Origin: Solitalea agri
Lineage (GTDB): Bacteria; Bacteroidota; Bacteroidia; Sphingobacteriales; Sphingobacteriaceae
Direction of reading: 5' to 3'
NCBI RefSeq assembly: GCF_023914155.1
Contig: NZ_JAMWYS010000036.1
Coordinates: 186,001-250,000, forward strand
DNA length: 64,000 nt
Under the pieces are notes generated by a model. That model saw only the letters and a program-made list of their open reading frames with translations. It searched no databases and was not told the DNA's origin. A program made the position numbers and the translations under genes. Shown here piece by piece: positions 52,374-62,152 of this stretch. Each line of letters opens with the position of its first letter. Position 1 is the stretch's first letter.

Positions 52374-52423
52374 CCCAACACCTTGATTTCTCGCAATTAA
52401 TCAGGTTGTTGGGTTTCTCTTTT
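52374..52423 (+). terminator. Hairpin terminator after plsX
   Basis: CCCAACACCTTGATT pairs with AATCAGGTTGTTGGG (two weak positions), followed by TTTCTCTTTT. fabH therefore probably has its own promoter. Confidence 0.75.
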
Positions 52424-52505
52424 AAGTGAAAATCGTGGATTTTCATAATAATTTCCTATTATTGCCGCGCTCTTTTAAAAAATTGCGATAATTAGTTTCG
52501 AAATT

Positions 52506-53489
52506 ATGTCAAAAATTAGTGCTGCAATAACTTCGGTTTTTGGTTACGCTCCGGAAGATAAACTGACGAACCAAGACCTTGAAAAATTGGTTGATACTAA
52601 TGACGAGTGGATCTTATCTCGTACAGGTATCAAAGAAAGAAGAATTCAAAAAGAGGGCGCTACCTCAGACATGGGGGTGAAAATTATGGAAGGGCTACTT
52701 GCTAAACGCGGTATCTCTGCTGATGAAATTGACCTTGTGATCTGTACCACCGCCACTCCCGATTATGTTTTTCCTGCAACAGCAAACGTTATTTGTGATA
52801 AGATAGGCGCAAAGAATGCTTGGGGTTATGACCTTAGTGCAGCTTGCTCTGGTTTTATTTACGGATTAACAACTGGTGCTCAGTTTATTCAGACGGGCAT
52901 GTATAAAAAAGTAGTGGTGATTGGTATCGACAAAATGTCGGCAATTATCGACTACCAGGATCGCGCAACCTGTATCATTTTTGGTGATGGCGGTGGAGCT
53001 GTGCTGTTAGAGCCTAACGAAGAAGGATTGGGTTTTCAGGATGCTATCTTGAGAAGCGATGGTGCTGGTCGCCAGTTTTTGGTGATGAAAGCCGGAGGAT
53101 CTGCCAAACCTGCTTCGCGTGAAACCGTTGAAAATCGTGAGCATTACGTTTATCAGGAGGGTAAAACCGTATTTAAATTTGCCGTAACCAACATGGCTGA
53201 AACAGCGGCGGAGGTAATGGAGCGCAACCATCTTACTGCCGATGATGTGGCATGGTTGGTGCCTCACCAGGCAAACAAACGTATCATTGATGCAACTGCC
53301 GATCGCTGCGGTATGCCTGCCGAAAAAGTAATGGTAAACATTGAGCGTTATGGTAACACCACCAATGGAACCATTCCATTATGTTTATGGGAATGGGAAG
53401 GTAAGTTGAAAAAGGGGGACAACCTTATCTTAGCTGCTTTCGGAGGCGGATTTACCTGGGGCGCGGTTTACCTTAAATGGGCTTATTAA
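52506..53489 (+). CDS. fabH: 3-oxoacyl-ACP synthase III (KAS III)
   Basis: 327 aa. The catalytic Cys114 is in [13 protein letters not shown], the His in [12 protein letters not shown] and the Asn in [11 protein letters not shown]. The C-terminal signature [16 protein letters not shown] is complete. It condenses a short acyl-CoA with malonyl-ACP to start fatty acid synthesis. The neighbours plsX, accB and accC support this role; branched starters are possible in this phylum but cannot be read from sequence. Confidence 0.96.
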   Translation: MSKISAAITSVFGYAPEDKLTNQDLEKLVDTNDEWILSRTGIKERRIQKEGATSDMGVKIMEGLLAKRGISADEIDLVICTTATPDYVFPATANVICDKIGAKNAWGYDLSAACSGFIYGLTTGAQFIQTGMYKKVVVIGIDKMSAIIDYQDRATCIIFGDGGGAVLLEPNEEGLGFQDAILRSDGAGRQFLVMKAGGSAKPASRETVENREHYVYQEGKTVFKFAVTNMAETAAEVMERNHLTADDVAWLVPHQANKRIIDATADRCGMPAEKVMVNIERYGNTTNGTIPLCLWEWEGKLKKGDNLILAAFGGGFTWGAVYLKWAY

Positions 53490-53607
53490 ATTTTATGAAA
53501 CTAACAGTGGTTACTTATTGAAGTTGATGTAGTTAATTGAAAACTAAATCATTAACTTAAACTTTCGTAGGTAACTTTATAAACAACTTAAACTAACAAA
53601 CAAACTA

Positions 53608-54093
53608 ATGGAAATCAAAGAAATTCAGGAACTAATTAAATTCGTCTCTAAATCGGGCGTTAATGAAGTTTCGATTGAACGAAAAGATTTTAAGATTACT
53701 ATAAAAACAGCTTCTCAACAAGCTCAAACAGTTATTCAAACAACCGTTCCTGCTGCTGCTCCAGTTGCTGCAATTGCTGCACCAGCTGCTGTACCTGCTG
53801 CTGCGCCAGCGGCTCCGGCAACTCCGGCTGCTCCTGCTGCTAACGAGTCAAATTTAGTTACCATCAAATCTCCAATGATTGGTACTTTCTATCGTCAAGC
53901 AAGTCCGGAAAAACCTTCTTTTGTAAACGTTGGAGATGAAATTCGTCCAGGACAAGTTCTTTGCATCATCGAAGCAATGAAGTTATTTAACGAAATCGAG
54001 TCTGAAGTTTCAGGACGTATCGTAAAAGTATTGGTTGACAACGCTAGTCCGGTTGAATACGATCAGCCGTTATTTTTGGTTGAGCCAATGTAA
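53608..54093 (+). CDS. accB: Biotin carboxyl carrier protein of acetyl-CoA carboxylase
   Basis: 161 aa. The N-terminal segment (EIQELIKFVSKSGVNEVSIE) is followed by an Ala/Pro-rich linker (residues about 48-80) and the biotinyl domain with the target lysine in IEAMKLFNEIES. It carries carboxybiotin between AccC and the carboxyltransferase. The gene is followed by accC after 111 bases that contain a large palindrome. Length and layout are normal. Confidence 0.97.
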   Translation: MEIKEIQELIKFVSKSGVNEVSIERKDFKITIKTASQQAQTVIQTTVPAAAPVAAIAAPAAVPAAAPAAPATPAAPAANESNLVTIKSPMIGTFYRQASPEKPSFVNVGDEIRPGQVLCIIEAMKLFNEIESEVSGRIVKVLVDNASPVEYDQPLFLVEPM

Positions 54094-54097
54094 TTGT

Positions 54098-54172
54098 AAT
54101 TTGAAAATCCGAAGATTAGTTGATTTGAAAACGAGTTTTCTTCTCAACTAATTTCTGCTATATTTTCAAATT
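54098..54172. repeat. Nested palindrome between accB and accC
   Basis: AATTTGAAAAT (54098-54108) pairs with ATTTTCAAATT (54162-54172), and ATTAGTTGA (54115-54123) pairs with TCAACTAAT (54144-54152), giving a long two-part hairpin. It may attenuate or stabilise the accB-accC message, or be a dispersed repeat. Confidence 0.65.
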
Positions 54173-54204
54173 ATCAAACTCGCAAATTTTCAAATTGCTT
54201 ATTC

Positions 54205-55545
54205 ATGTTTAAAAAGATATTAATTGCCAATCGTGGAGAAATCGCGTTACGGATTATTCGTACGTGTAAGGAGATGGGCATAAAAACAGTTGCTGTTTAT
54301 TCAACTGCAGATCGTGACAGCTTACACGTTCGTTTTGCTGACGAAGCGGTTTGTATTGGACCTGCACCAAGCAAAGATTCATACTTAAATATTCCAAACA
54401 TTATTGCAGCGGCGGAAATCACTAATGCTGATGCAATTCACCCAGGTTACGGTTTTTTATCAGAGAATGCTAAGTTCTCTTCTATTTGCCGCGAAAACGG
54501 TATCAAATTTATTGGTGCCAGCCCTGAGATGATTAATTCCATGGGAGATAAAGCATCCGCTAAAGAAACCATGAAAAATGCAGGGGTTCCAACAATTCCT
54601 GGCTCTGATGGTTTATTGAGCGATGTTAAAGAAGGTATTACTGTTGCCAACCAAATTGGTTATCCTATTATTCTTAAAGCTACTGCCGGTGGTGGTGGCC
54701 GTGGAATGCGCATTGTGTGGAAGGATGAAGATTTTGAGAATGCATGGGACTCTGCCCGTCAGGAAGCTGGAGCGGCATTTGGAAATGATGGTATTTACCT
54801 TGAAAAGTTTGTTGAAGATCCGCGCCACATTGAAATTCAGGTGGTGGGTGATTCATATGGCAAGGTATGTCACCTTTCTGAACGCGATTGCTCTATTCAG
54901 CGTCGTCACCAAAAATTAGTTGAAGAATCTCCTTCTCCGTTTATGACTGACGAACTTCGTCAGAAAATGGGAGAGGCTGCTATTGCTGGTGCTGCCGCAG
55001 TAAGTTACGAAGGCGCCGGAACAATTGAGTTCCTGGTTGATAAGCATCGTAATTTCTACTTTATGGAGATGAACACTCGTATCCAGGTAGAACACCCGGT
55101 TACCGAAGAGGTAATCAACTATGACTTAATCAAAGAGCAGATCAAAGTAGCTGCAGGCGTGCCTATTTCAGGTCGATCATACTTGCCTACTATGCATGCT
55201 ATCGAGTGTCGTATTAATGCTGAAGATCCATTGAACGGCTTCCGTCCTTCTCCGGGTAGAATTACCAACTTCCACTCACCGGGTGGTCACGGTGTTCGTG
55301 TTGATACGCATGTGTATTCAGGTTATGTGATTCCACCAAATTACGACTCAATGATCGCTAAATTGATCACTGTTGCACAAACACGTGAAGAGGCTATTTC
55401 GACTATGGAGCGTGCTTTAAGTGAGTTTGTTATCGAAGGTATTAAAACAACCATTCCTTTCCATCTTAAATTAATGCAGGATCCAAACTTTAGAGCTGGT
55501 AACTTTACCACTAAGTTCATGGAGACTTTTGAAATGGATAAATAA
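54205..55545 (+). CDS. accC: Acetyl-CoA carboxylase biotin carboxylase subunit
   Basis: 446 aa. The sequence begins [20 protein letters not shown] and has the glycine-rich ATP loop [14 protein letters not shown], the catalytic segment [16 protein letters not shown], and [18 protein letters not shown] near the C-terminus. It carboxylates biotin on AccB with ATP and bicarbonate. A terminator follows. Confidence 0.98.
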   Translation: MFKKILIANRGEIALRIIRTCKEMGIKTVAVYSTADRDSLHVRFADEAVCIGPAPSKDSYLNIPNIIAAAEITNADAIHPGYGFLSENAKFSSICRENGIKFIGASPEMINSMGDKASAKETMKNAGVPTIPGSDGLLSDVKEGITVANQIGYPIILKATAGGGGRGMRIVWKDEDFENAWDSARQEAGAAFGNDGIYLEKFVEDPRHIEIQVVGDSYGKVCHLSERDCSIQRRHQKLVEESPSPFMTDELRQKMGEAAIAGAAAVSYEGAGTIEFLVDKHRNFYFMEMNTRIQVEHPVTEEVINYDLIKEQIKVAAGVPISGRSYLPTMHAIECRINAEDPLNGFRPSPGRITNFHSPGGHGVRVDTHVYSGYVIPPNYDSMIAKLITVAQTREEAISTMERALSEFVIEGIKTTIPFHLKLMQDPNFRAGNFTTKFMETFEMDK

Positions 55546-55567
55546 ATAGCTTTGAATTATTAAAATA

Positions 55568-55606
55568 TAAAGGCGTATGGAGAATTTCTTCATACGCCTT
55601 TCTTGT
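55568..55606 (+). terminator. Terminator after accC
   Basis: AAAGGCGTATG/CATACGCCTTT 11-bp perfect stem around GAGAATTTCTT, followed by CTTGT. The rest of the gap to tatC (to 55868) has no gene; the TATTTTTG at 55844 is described separately. Confidence 0.85.
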
Positions 55607-55843
55607 ATAATTTGGGAAGTAGCAAGTATACAAGTATAAAGGTCCACCAATGGCCTGCCGATCGTATTTTTTTGATCGTGTAATTGACGAGATTGAAACA
55701 TATAAAGTGACGGCTAATAACTCATCGGGAGCTTTGATGCTACCAAATTGTTCCTAAAAAATAACTTGCTGGGCAATTAAAAGGCTTTTTAATGTTAGAA
55801 TCAGGCTGTCAAAATATCTTCATCTAAAATTCATTGATTTAAG

Positions 55844-55851
55844 TATTTTTG
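55844..55851 (+). promoter_or_regulatory. -7 box TATTTTTG before tatC
   Basis: A perfect TAnnTTTG ends 17 bases before the tatC start. No clear -33 TTTG is present at the normal distance. Confidence 0.4.
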
Positions 55852-55868
55852 CAGCTCAATAATTTTAC

Positions 55869-56750
55869 ATGGCTGATAATAGCAGGAGAAGTAACCTCAT
55901 AACCAAATACATTTTAAAAGAGAAACATACCATAGAATCGGAAATGTCTTTTTTCGATCATTTGGAAGAATTAAGATGGCATCTCATCCGTTCAGTTATT
56001 GCGATCTCCATTTTTACAGGCTTAGCTTTTAGTTATAAAGAAATCATTTTCGATCAGGTGATCCTGGGACCTAAAAATCCTGATTTCTGGACTTATCGTA
56101 AGATGTGTGAAATTGGTGCCAAATACAGCATCCCTGATTTTTGCGTTAATAAGATCAATTTCGTGATTATGAATACCGAATTAGCCGGTCAGTTCATGAT
56201 TCACCTGACGTCATCCATACTCGTTGGATTAGCATTGGCATTCCCTTATTTTATTTGGGAACTATGGCGCTTTATTAAGCCTGCTTTGCAAGTTAAGGAG
56301 CGTAAATATGCTAATGGACTGATTTTCTTTACCTCCCTGTTATTTGGGATAGGGGTTTTATTCGGATATTTCATTATCGTTCCGCTTACAATTAACTTTT
56401 TAGGATCATACACCGTAAGTGCCGAGATCATTAATCAAATTTCGTTAGATTCTTACCTGTCTACCGTAGGTACACTCTCGTTAGGTTGTGGACTAACCTT
56501 TGAGTTGCCGATTATCATCTATTTCTTATCGAAAGTAGGTATTGTTACTCCTAAATTCTTGCGAAGTAACCGTCGGTTTGCAGCTGTCCTTATTCTTTTA
56601 GTGGCGGCATTTATTACACCAAGTCCTGATATGATGACCCAAACTATCGTGTCAATTCCGTTATTTATCTTGTTCGAAATCAGTATTTTAGTATCGGCTG
56701 GAGTGGCTAAGAACAGAGCCAAGAAAGAAGCCAAATTTTATAATAGTTAA
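55869..56750 (+). CDS. tatC: Sec-independent (Tat) protein translocase subunit TatC
   Basis: 293 aa with six membrane helices. Hallmarks are ESEMSFFDHLEELRWHLIRS at the N-terminus and the segment FIWELWRFIKPALQVKERKY; a conserved Pro-rich turn (FITPSPDMMTQTIVS) precedes the last helices. It recognises twin-arginine signals, such as that of the phosphoesterase at 1759. tatA is not in the window. The gene is monocistronic here, with rpiB about 120 bases downstream. Confidence 0.96.
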   Translation: MADNSRRSNLITKYILKEKHTIESEMSFFDHLEELRWHLIRSVIAISIFTGLAFSYKEIIFDQVILGPKNPDFWTYRKMCEIGAKYSIPDFCVNKINFVIMNTELAGQFMIHLTSSILVGLALAFPYFIWELWRFIKPALQVKERKYANGLIFFTSLLFGIGVLFGYFIIVPLTINFLGSYTVSAEIINQISLDSYLSTVGTLSLGCGLTFELPIIIYFLSKVGIVTPKFLRSNRRFAAVLILLVAAFITPSPDMMTQTIVSIPLFILFEISILVSAGVAKNRAKKEAKFYNS

Positions 56751-56868
56751 TAAACAGCAAGTCCATGGTCCATAGTTGATGTCCATGGTGTGAAATATAT
56801 TAATCAGTAACAAACGTCCTTATCTCTCGCTCTTTCGTAGAGGGAAGAGGCTTTAAACAAAAAATAAA

Positions 56869-57300
56869 ATGAAAATTGCATTAGGAGGCGATCACGCCGG
56901 GTATGAATACAAGAAAGCCTTAATTGAAGCATTAGCTGCAGAAGGTGTTGAGACGAAAGATTTTGGCCCTTTTTCAACCGATTCAGTTGATTATCCTGAT
57001 TATGTTCATCCATTGGCAAAATCAGTATTAGCTAAAGAAGCTGATTTAGGCATTTTAATTTGTGGTAGTGCAAATGGGGTAGCTATCACAGCAAATAAGC
57101 ATGCCGGTATTCGTGCGGCTATTTGCTGGAAACCAGAGTTGGCAGAATTAGCCCGTAGTCATAATGATGCTAATGTGGTTTGTATTCCTGCCCGTTTTGT
57201 TTCATTGGATGAAGCCAAAGAAATAGCTCAGAAGTTTATCAGTTCTAAGTTTGAAGGTGGTCGTCACGCAAACCGGGTTAATAAAATTGATTGCGTTTAG
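56869..57300 (+). CDS. rpiB: Ribose-5-phosphate isomerase B
   Basis: 143 aa. The sequence begins MKIALGGDHAGYEYKKALIE, has the active-site Cys65 in LICGSANGVAITANKHAGIRAA and ends in HNDANVVCIPARF and the C-terminal basic segment. It interconverts ribose 5-phosphate and ribulose 5-phosphate in the pentose phosphate pathway. A repeat fragment precedes it and a terminator follows. Confidence 0.95.
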   Translation: MKIALGGDHAGYEYKKALIEALAAEGVETKDFGPFSTDSVDYPDYVHPLAKSVLAKEADLGILICGSANGVAITANKHAGIRAAICWKPELAELARSHNDANVVCIPARFVSLDEAKEIAQKFISSKFEGGRHANRVNKIDCV

Positions 57301-57324
57301 TAGCATTACTATAAAAGTTACATT

Positions 57325-57360
57325 GAGGGATCGTGCAAATTTGTACGATCCCTCTTTTTT
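57325..57360 (+). terminator. Terminator after rpiB
   Basis: GAGGGATCGT/ACGATCCCTC 10-bp stem followed by six T residues. The 10-base loop can pair further. Confidence 0.9.
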
Positions 57361-57390
57361 GCATTACATTAGCCATTCAATTTAATTCCA

Positions 57391-58971
57391 ATGAAGAAAG
57401 AAATAGGTTTATCGGCCTTATTGTTCATGGCAACCTTTGGTATTGCTTCTGCTCAGTCTGAAGCTGCCCGGTTTGCAAATGACATTAATGCTCCGTTACT
57501 TAAAAAACATTTATCGATCATTGCCTCCGACGAGTTTGAGGGGCGCGAAACAGGTCAAAAAGGATCACTCCTTGCGGCTGATTATATTGCTGCACAGTTT
57601 AAAAAATTCGGATTGGAAGCCCCGGTAAGCGGTTCGTATTTCCAATCGGTGCCACTAATTGAGAAATCAATAGCAGAAGCTTCAATAACTGTAAATGGTG
57701 CGGTGTTTAAGTTTGCTGAAGATTTTTTGATGACAGGCAACAGTATGCCATCGTCGTTAAACCTGAAAGAAGCACAGCTTCTTTTTGCCGGTTACGGGAT
57801 TAATTCCCCTAAATGGAATGACTTTGCTTCAGTTGATGTTAACAATAAAGTAGTCTTGGTGCTTAATGGCGAGCCTATCGATAAAGAAGGGAAGAGTTTA
57901 GTAACCGGTCAGGCTGGCTACTCTGATTATACATTAGATACTCGTAAGAAACTACGCGATCTGCAGGCTATGCACCCTAAATTGATCTTGGCTGTTTATC
58001 CAAATTTCAGGACATCGATGAGCGCGTATGCAGCTCAGGTTAAAGCCAAAAGCATAGATTTTCCTTCCAAACAAAATATGCCTGCTAAAACTCCGGTTGT
58101 GTACATTTCAGAAGAACTGGCAACGGCGTTATTGAAACAAGCAGGTAAGTCTATTCCGGAGATTGCCGCACAAATTACTGCAACAGCAAAGCCGCAAACA
58201 TCCGTTTTGAATCAGGCGTTTGAGCTTAATTTTAAGATGAATGAAACTCCTGTTAAGGCGATGAACGTGATGGGATTTTTGCCGGGAACAGATTTAAAAG
58301 ATGAAGTATTGGTGCTTTCGTCGCATTATGACCATATCGGTATTGTTAATGGCAAGATCAATAATGGTGCTGATGATGACGGATCAGGAACTACCTCGGT
58401 GTTAGCGATGGCGCAAGCCTTTGCTGATGCAAAAAAAGCCGGTAAGGGTCCTCGACGCAGTATTCTTTTCTTAACCTTTACAGGTGAGGAAAAAGGGTTG
58501 CTGGGTTCGCAGTGGTATTCTGATAATCCAGTGTTTCCATTGGATAAAACTATTACCGACTTAAATACCGACATGGTAGGGCGAATTGATGACGTTCACT
58601 TAGCTGATACGAATTATGTGTACCTGATCGGTTCGGATAAGTTAAGTACCGATTTGCACAAAACGAGCGAAGAGGCCAATGCAGCAAGTGTAAACATCAA
58701 GCTCGACTATAAATACAACGATCCAAAAGACCCTAATCGTTTTTATTATCGTTCCGACCATTACAATTTCGCCAAGCATGGAGTGCCGGTTATATTCTAT
58801 TTTAACGGTGTTCATGCCGATTATCACCAACCGGGTGATAAGGTGGAGAAAATCCATTTCGACTTAATGGCAAAACGTGTTAAGCTGATATTTACCACCG
58901 CCTGGGAATTGGCAAATAAAGACAAGAGACCAGTTGTAGATGTAAAAAACGATTTTCCGGTAAACCGATAA
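57391..58971 (+). CDS. M28-family zinc aminopeptidase, exported
   Basis: 526 aa. The signal peptide (ALLFMATFGIASAQ) is followed by an N-terminal helical part and an inserted PA-like region (about 110-250). The M28 peptidase domain has SSHYDHIGIVNGKINNGADD (zinc His and Asp), FLTFTGEEKGLLGSQWY (Glu pair) and LNTDMVGRIDD, with the last zinc His in HADYHQPGD. It removes N-terminal residues from peptides in the periplasm or outside. A strong terminator follows. Confidence 0.93.
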   Translation: MKKEIGLSALLFMATFGIASAQSEAARFANDINAPLLKKHLSIIASDEFEGRETGQKGSLLAADYIAAQFKKFGLEAPVSGSYFQSVPLIEKSIAEASITVNGAVFKFAEDFLMTGNSMPSSLNLKEAQLLFAGYGINSPKWNDFASVDVNNKVVLVLNGEPIDKEGKSLVTGQAGYSDYTLDTRKKLRDLQAMHPKLILAVYPNFRTSMSAYAAQVKAKSIDFPSKQNMPAKTPVVYISEELATALLKQAGKSIPEIAAQITATAKPQTSVLNQAFELNFKMNETPVKAMNVMGFLPGTDLKDEVLVLSSHYDHIGIVNGKINNGADDDGSGTTSVLAMAQAFADAKKAGKGPRRSILFLTFTGEEKGLLGSQWYSDNPVFPLDKTITDLNTDMVGRIDDVHLADTNYVYLIGSDKLSTDLHKTSEEANAASVNIKLDYKYNDPKDPNRFYYRSDHYNFAKHGVPVIFYFNGVHADYHQPGDKVEKIHFDLMAKRVKLIFTTAWELANKDKRPVVDVKNDFPVNR

Positions 58972-58979
58972 AAGAAAGT

Positions 58980-59001
58980 GGGGGCGAAAGCCCCCGTTTT
59001 T
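58980..59001 (+). terminator. Terminator after the M28 peptidase gene
   Basis: GGGGGC/GCCCCC stem with a GAAA tetraloop followed by G and five T residues. Confidence 0.92.
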
Positions 59002-59032
59002 ATTTATGTAGGAAAAGTTCTAAAGGGAATAA

Positions 59033-59419
59033 TTAGTTGTAACGATAAACCAGATTATAGATCTTATTATACAAAATATCGGGTTTAAACGGCTTGTTTA
59101 CATAAGCGTTCATGCCAATGGCATTACACTTTTCTTCACCAATTTTTGTTGAATCTGCGGTTAAGGCTATGATGGGTGTTTTTATATTTAATTCTTGCCT
59201 GATGATAGAAGTTGCAGATAACCCATCCATAACAGGCATGTGAATATCCATCAGGATTAAATCATAATGACCTTTGGAGAGTTTATCTACTGCTATTTGT
59301 CCATTGGAAGCAACCTCAACTAATACTTTCCACTGGTGTAAAATGGTAATCGCTAAAAACTGATTCAAGGGTTGATCTTCAACCAGTAAAACTTTTAAAT
59401 TTTCAAGGCTATTCTCCAT
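59033..59419 (-). CDS. Single-domain response regulator
   Basis: 128 aa, receiver domain only. Acidic pocket E14/D15 (LLVEDQP), phosphoacceptor Asp58 (LILMDIHMPVMDG), Thr/Ala in ALTADS and Lys in YVNKPFKPD. It resembles the receiver part of hybrid histidine kinases (the DIHMPVMDGLSAT pattern), and no output domain or kinase gene is adjacent. It probably acts in a phosphorelay or by protein contact. About 290 bases of AT-rich, gene-free DNA separate it from the next gene. Confidence 0.92.
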   Translation of the reverse strand: MENSLENLKVLLVEDQPLNQFLAITILHQWKVLVEVASNGQIAVDKLSKGHYDLILMDIHMPVMDGLSATSIIRQELNIKTPIIALTADSTKIGEEKCNAIGMNAYVNKPFKPDILYNKIYNLVYRYN

Positions 59420-59711
59420 TTTTTATTGTCTTTTAACGAATGTAAATCTTACTAAGCCTATGAAGAATTTTCTCCTTCACAATTCCAATATACATAAACG
59501 AGCGTAAACTAATTAATAGTATTGAGTATGATTTTTTGGTAATGAATCATATCAATTTTGACTATCCTTTGAATAGCAATAAATCCAAGGAGAGTCTTCT
59601 GAATTAGCAGTCCCCTAATTTTGACTTTGCAATATAAAAAAATATTATAAAGTTTGCATTAATTGAATAATTAATTAACTAACTATTTGCTTAATGTAAT
59701 TCTAAAAGGTC

Positions 59712-60122
59712 TTAGTCAGTGGTGAGTATTAAATTAGTGCCTTTATTGGTTTTTAATCGCATTAGTTTACCATTAGGTTTGCCTTCAATTTTACCGGTGT
59801 ATTTGGCTCCCAATTTGGTTGCATCTGAAGAGTTGATCTCTGTATAGGTGAATTCGATATACTCTTCATCAAAAGAGCCTTCAAAATGATCCTGAACACC
59901 TTCAATATTTTCATTTCCGGTAAAATTGCTTTTAGCTTTACCATCTTCATCCACATTAAAGAAAAAAGTATGCTGCTTTGTGGCGTCAGCCTGATCGGTC
60001 CATGTTTTGGCTGAGATTAACGGAATAAATAAGGCGGCAACTGTTTCTGCGCCACAACTGGTTAACTGCTGCGCCTGGATAATAGCCAGCGCTATTAATA
60101 GCAGTTTTTTAATGGTTTTCAT
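59712..60122 (-). CDS. Small lipoprotein of unknown function
   Basis: 136 aa from the ATG at 60122 (MKTIKKLLLIALAIIQ); an upstream start at 60158 would precede the signal and is less likely. The lipobox is QLTSC. The mature part is a short beta-rich domain (HTFFFNVDEDGKAKSNFTGN, EEYIEFTYTEINSS, KLMRLKTNKGTNLILTTD). No family is recognised. It is last in a minus-strand group of three envelope proteins, 45 bases after the coiled-coil protein gene. Confidence 0.7.
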   Translation of the reverse strand: MKTIKKLLLIALAIIQAQQLTSCGAETVAALFIPLISAKTWTDQADATKQHTFFFNVDEDGKAKSNFTGNENIEGVQDHFEGSFDEEYIEFTYTEINSSDATKLGAKYTGKIEGKPNGKLMRLKTNKGTNLILTTD

Positions 60123-60167
60123 AACAGTGGAGTTAATATTATCTGATCCATTGATCAAACCGAAAAA

Positions 60168-61163
60168 TTAATCGGTTGACAATGGGCTTGTTTTAGTCTG
60201 AAGTTTGGTAAGTAGCACCTGAGTTTTATCATTTAATACCTGAATACTTTGGGTTAAACTGTTTACCGCCTGTTGCACCTGTGATAGAATCTGCTTCTTT
60301 AAGTTATCGTCTTTTTTTCCTTTGCTTACGTAATCATTGATCGAACGACATAAATTATTAAGTGGTAATATTTTGCTCTTATGCAAATCATTTAGAGCAT
60401 AATCGGTCAGATTGCTATAGTTTTCAGCCAATTCATCGCTTTGCCAATTGTTTTTTATTGCTGTGTAATAGTTTTGATGAACAGCATTTAGCTTTTCATA
60501 AGCGGTATTATAAGAATTAATAGCTTCAATAAGCTCTTTAAGTGCATCCTGATTTTGAAACGCATAATCAGCAATGTATTTAAAAGCGTTTTCCAAATCT
60601 TTGGCTTCATTTAAATAAACGTTCAAGGTTTCTGAGAGTTGGGTGTAGGTAGTTTCTCTTCCTTTTTGAAGTTCTATTGCCGACTTTAAATCAGCTTCTT
60701 TTAAATTGTATTGTTTGGTTAATAAAGCAGTAACTGAATCGAGTTGTGCCTTTAATGCCCGCACTTCTGCTGAATTGCCTCCAACAGTTTTTTCTATCCT
60801 ACGTGAGTAATCAATGTAAGCAGAGAGCGTTTTGTTCTCGCTCGATTCAGCAATAATAATATCAGTCACCAGTTTAGGGTCTTTAGGAATCAACACTCTG
60901 CCTCCCGTTGGATAAAGAATCATAAAACGTTTATCTGTTAATTCGATACGAGCCTGTACCAGATCAGCAGGTATGGCCACATCAAAATATCCCGAATTGT
61001 TGGTGATGGTTAAAAAAGATTCGACCCGCACTTCTAAAGGAGCCACTACTTTATTATTGTTATGGATGAGGTGCCCTTTGAATTTTTGCGTGCTTTGCCC
61101 GTGTACACAGTTGATGTCTATCAGGGATATTATTACCAGGAAAAATAAATAGAGCGGTTTCAT
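60168..61163 (-). CDS. Secreted coiled-coil protein with carboxypeptidase-like N-terminus
   Basis: 331 aa with a signal peptide ending NCVHGQ. A short carboxypeptidase-regulatory-like beta domain (LEVRVESFLTITNNSGYFDV) is followed by a long helical, coiled-coil region (about residues 110-325) rich in L, N, K and Q, with few glycines. The function is unknown; a structural or binding role in the periplasm is likely. It starts two bases after the stop of the membrane protein gene, so the two are coupled. Confidence 0.65.
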   Translation of the reverse strand: MKPLYLFFLVIISLIDINCVHGQSTQKFKGHLIHNNNKVVAPLEVRVESFLTITNNSGYFDVAIPADLVQARIELTDKRFMILYPTGGRVLIPKDPKLVTDIIIAESSENKTLSAYIDYSRRIEKTVGGNSAEVRALKAQLDSVTALLTKQYNLKEADLKSAIELQKGRETTYTQLSETLNVYLNEAKDLENAFKYIADYAFQNQDALKELIEAINSYNTAYEKLNAVHQNYYTAIKNNWQSDELAENYSNLTDYALNDLHKSKILPLNNLCRSINDYVSKGKKDDNLKKQILSQVQQAVNSLTQSIQVLNDKTQVLLTKLQTKTSPLSTD

Positions 61164-61165
61164 GA

Positions 61166-61993
61166 TTACTGATTGATTCTAAAGGTCATCGAAACTTCAT
61201 CAGAAAGGATAATATTTTCATCAAGCTGAATTTTATTGTTTTTGTAAATCCGTAGCTTAGCTTCGGTGCCTGCTTTTAGTGGAACCCTAAAGTTGAAGTT
61301 TCCTAGTTCGTCAGAAATACCCTCAGCTAATCCATCGTTGATGTTTAATAAAGCGTTTTTAACAAATTCACCGTTGTGCGAAAAAACGGTTCCATGAATT
61401 GAAACGAAGGATTGTTTTTTAGTTAAACCAATGTTAATTACCGGATTGTCATCCATTGGAATGGTAACTTTCAGTTCCTTTGATTCATAGTCATCGGCAT
61501 TAACCAGCACTATTACATGCTGACCTTTTTGTGAAGTGGGTAGTTGTGCAAAGAGAACTTGTCCTTCTGCGTTTAAACTTTTGGTGTCTTTATAATCGTT
61601 AAAAATGAGTGTGACGTCGCCGGTTTTTATAGGCTTATTTTTATCGTCAGCTTCATAAATGGTTATGATTAAACTGAACGAAGCGGGTTGTGGTGGGTTC
61701 TTATAGCCTAAATAAAGGATTAGAAAAAAAATAACAGCCGGGCCGGTGATCTCAAGAGTTCCACCATATGCTTTACCCTTGTATTTGGCTTGTGATCGTA
61801 ATGCGCCTCCTAAAAATGCAGCTGCGACCATTGCGATAATAACAAGTAAAAAGAAATAGGTTCCGGCTGTAATGTTACTTAACTCGGATGAAAAAAACAC
61901 AAAAAACAATGCTGCCAATAGGAAAAGAATAAAACCTATGGCGGAGATAATCACCCATTTTAGAGGGCTGATTTGCTTGGGTGCGGCAGACAT
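61166..61993 (-). CDS. Membrane protein with carboxypeptidase-regulatory-like domain
   Basis: 275 aa. Two to three N-terminal membrane helices (WVIISAIGFILFLLAALFFVF, AGTYFFLLVIIAMVAAAF, GPAVIFFLILYLGY) are followed by two Ig-like segments: SLIITIYEADDKNKPIKTGD and a carboxypeptidase-regulatory-like one (VSIHGTVFSHNGEFVKNAL to RIYKNNKIQLDENI). The extracytoplasmic part may bind the partner encoded downstream. First gene of the three-gene group; no function is known. Confidence 0.65.
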   Translation of the reverse strand: MSAAPKQISPLKWVIISAIGFILFLLAALFFVFFSSELSNITAGTYFFLLVIIAMVAAAFLGGALRSQAKYKGKAYGGTLEITGPAVIFFLILYLGYKNPPQPASFSLIITIYEADDKNKPIKTGDVTLIFNDYKDTKSLNAEGQVLFAQLPTSQKGQHVIVLVNADDYESKELKVTIPMDDNPVINIGLTKKQSFVSIHGTVFSHNGEFVKNALLNINDGLAEGISDELGNFNFRVPLKAGTEAKLRIYKNNKIQLDENIILSDEVSMTFRINQ

Positions 61994-62139
61994 TTTATGT
62001 AAACTGTTGATTTACAGCTATTCAAAGGTAGCTGTTGTGCCTTCAAAATCAAAATGTAAGGCATTGAGTATTTGAGAACTATCGTTTTAATGTGCATAAA
62101 ATGCCGGTTTTGCACACCTTAATTATTTTTCATTTTATT

Positions 62140-62147
62140 TATTTTTG
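62140..62147 (+). promoter_or_regulatory. -7 box TATTTTTG before the LutB-like gene
   Basis: A perfect TAnnTTTG ends five bases before the start at 62153, leaving almost no untranslated leader. TTTG at 62109-62112 is 27 bases upstream, farther than usual. Confidence 0.4.
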
Positions 62148-62152
62148 GTTGT

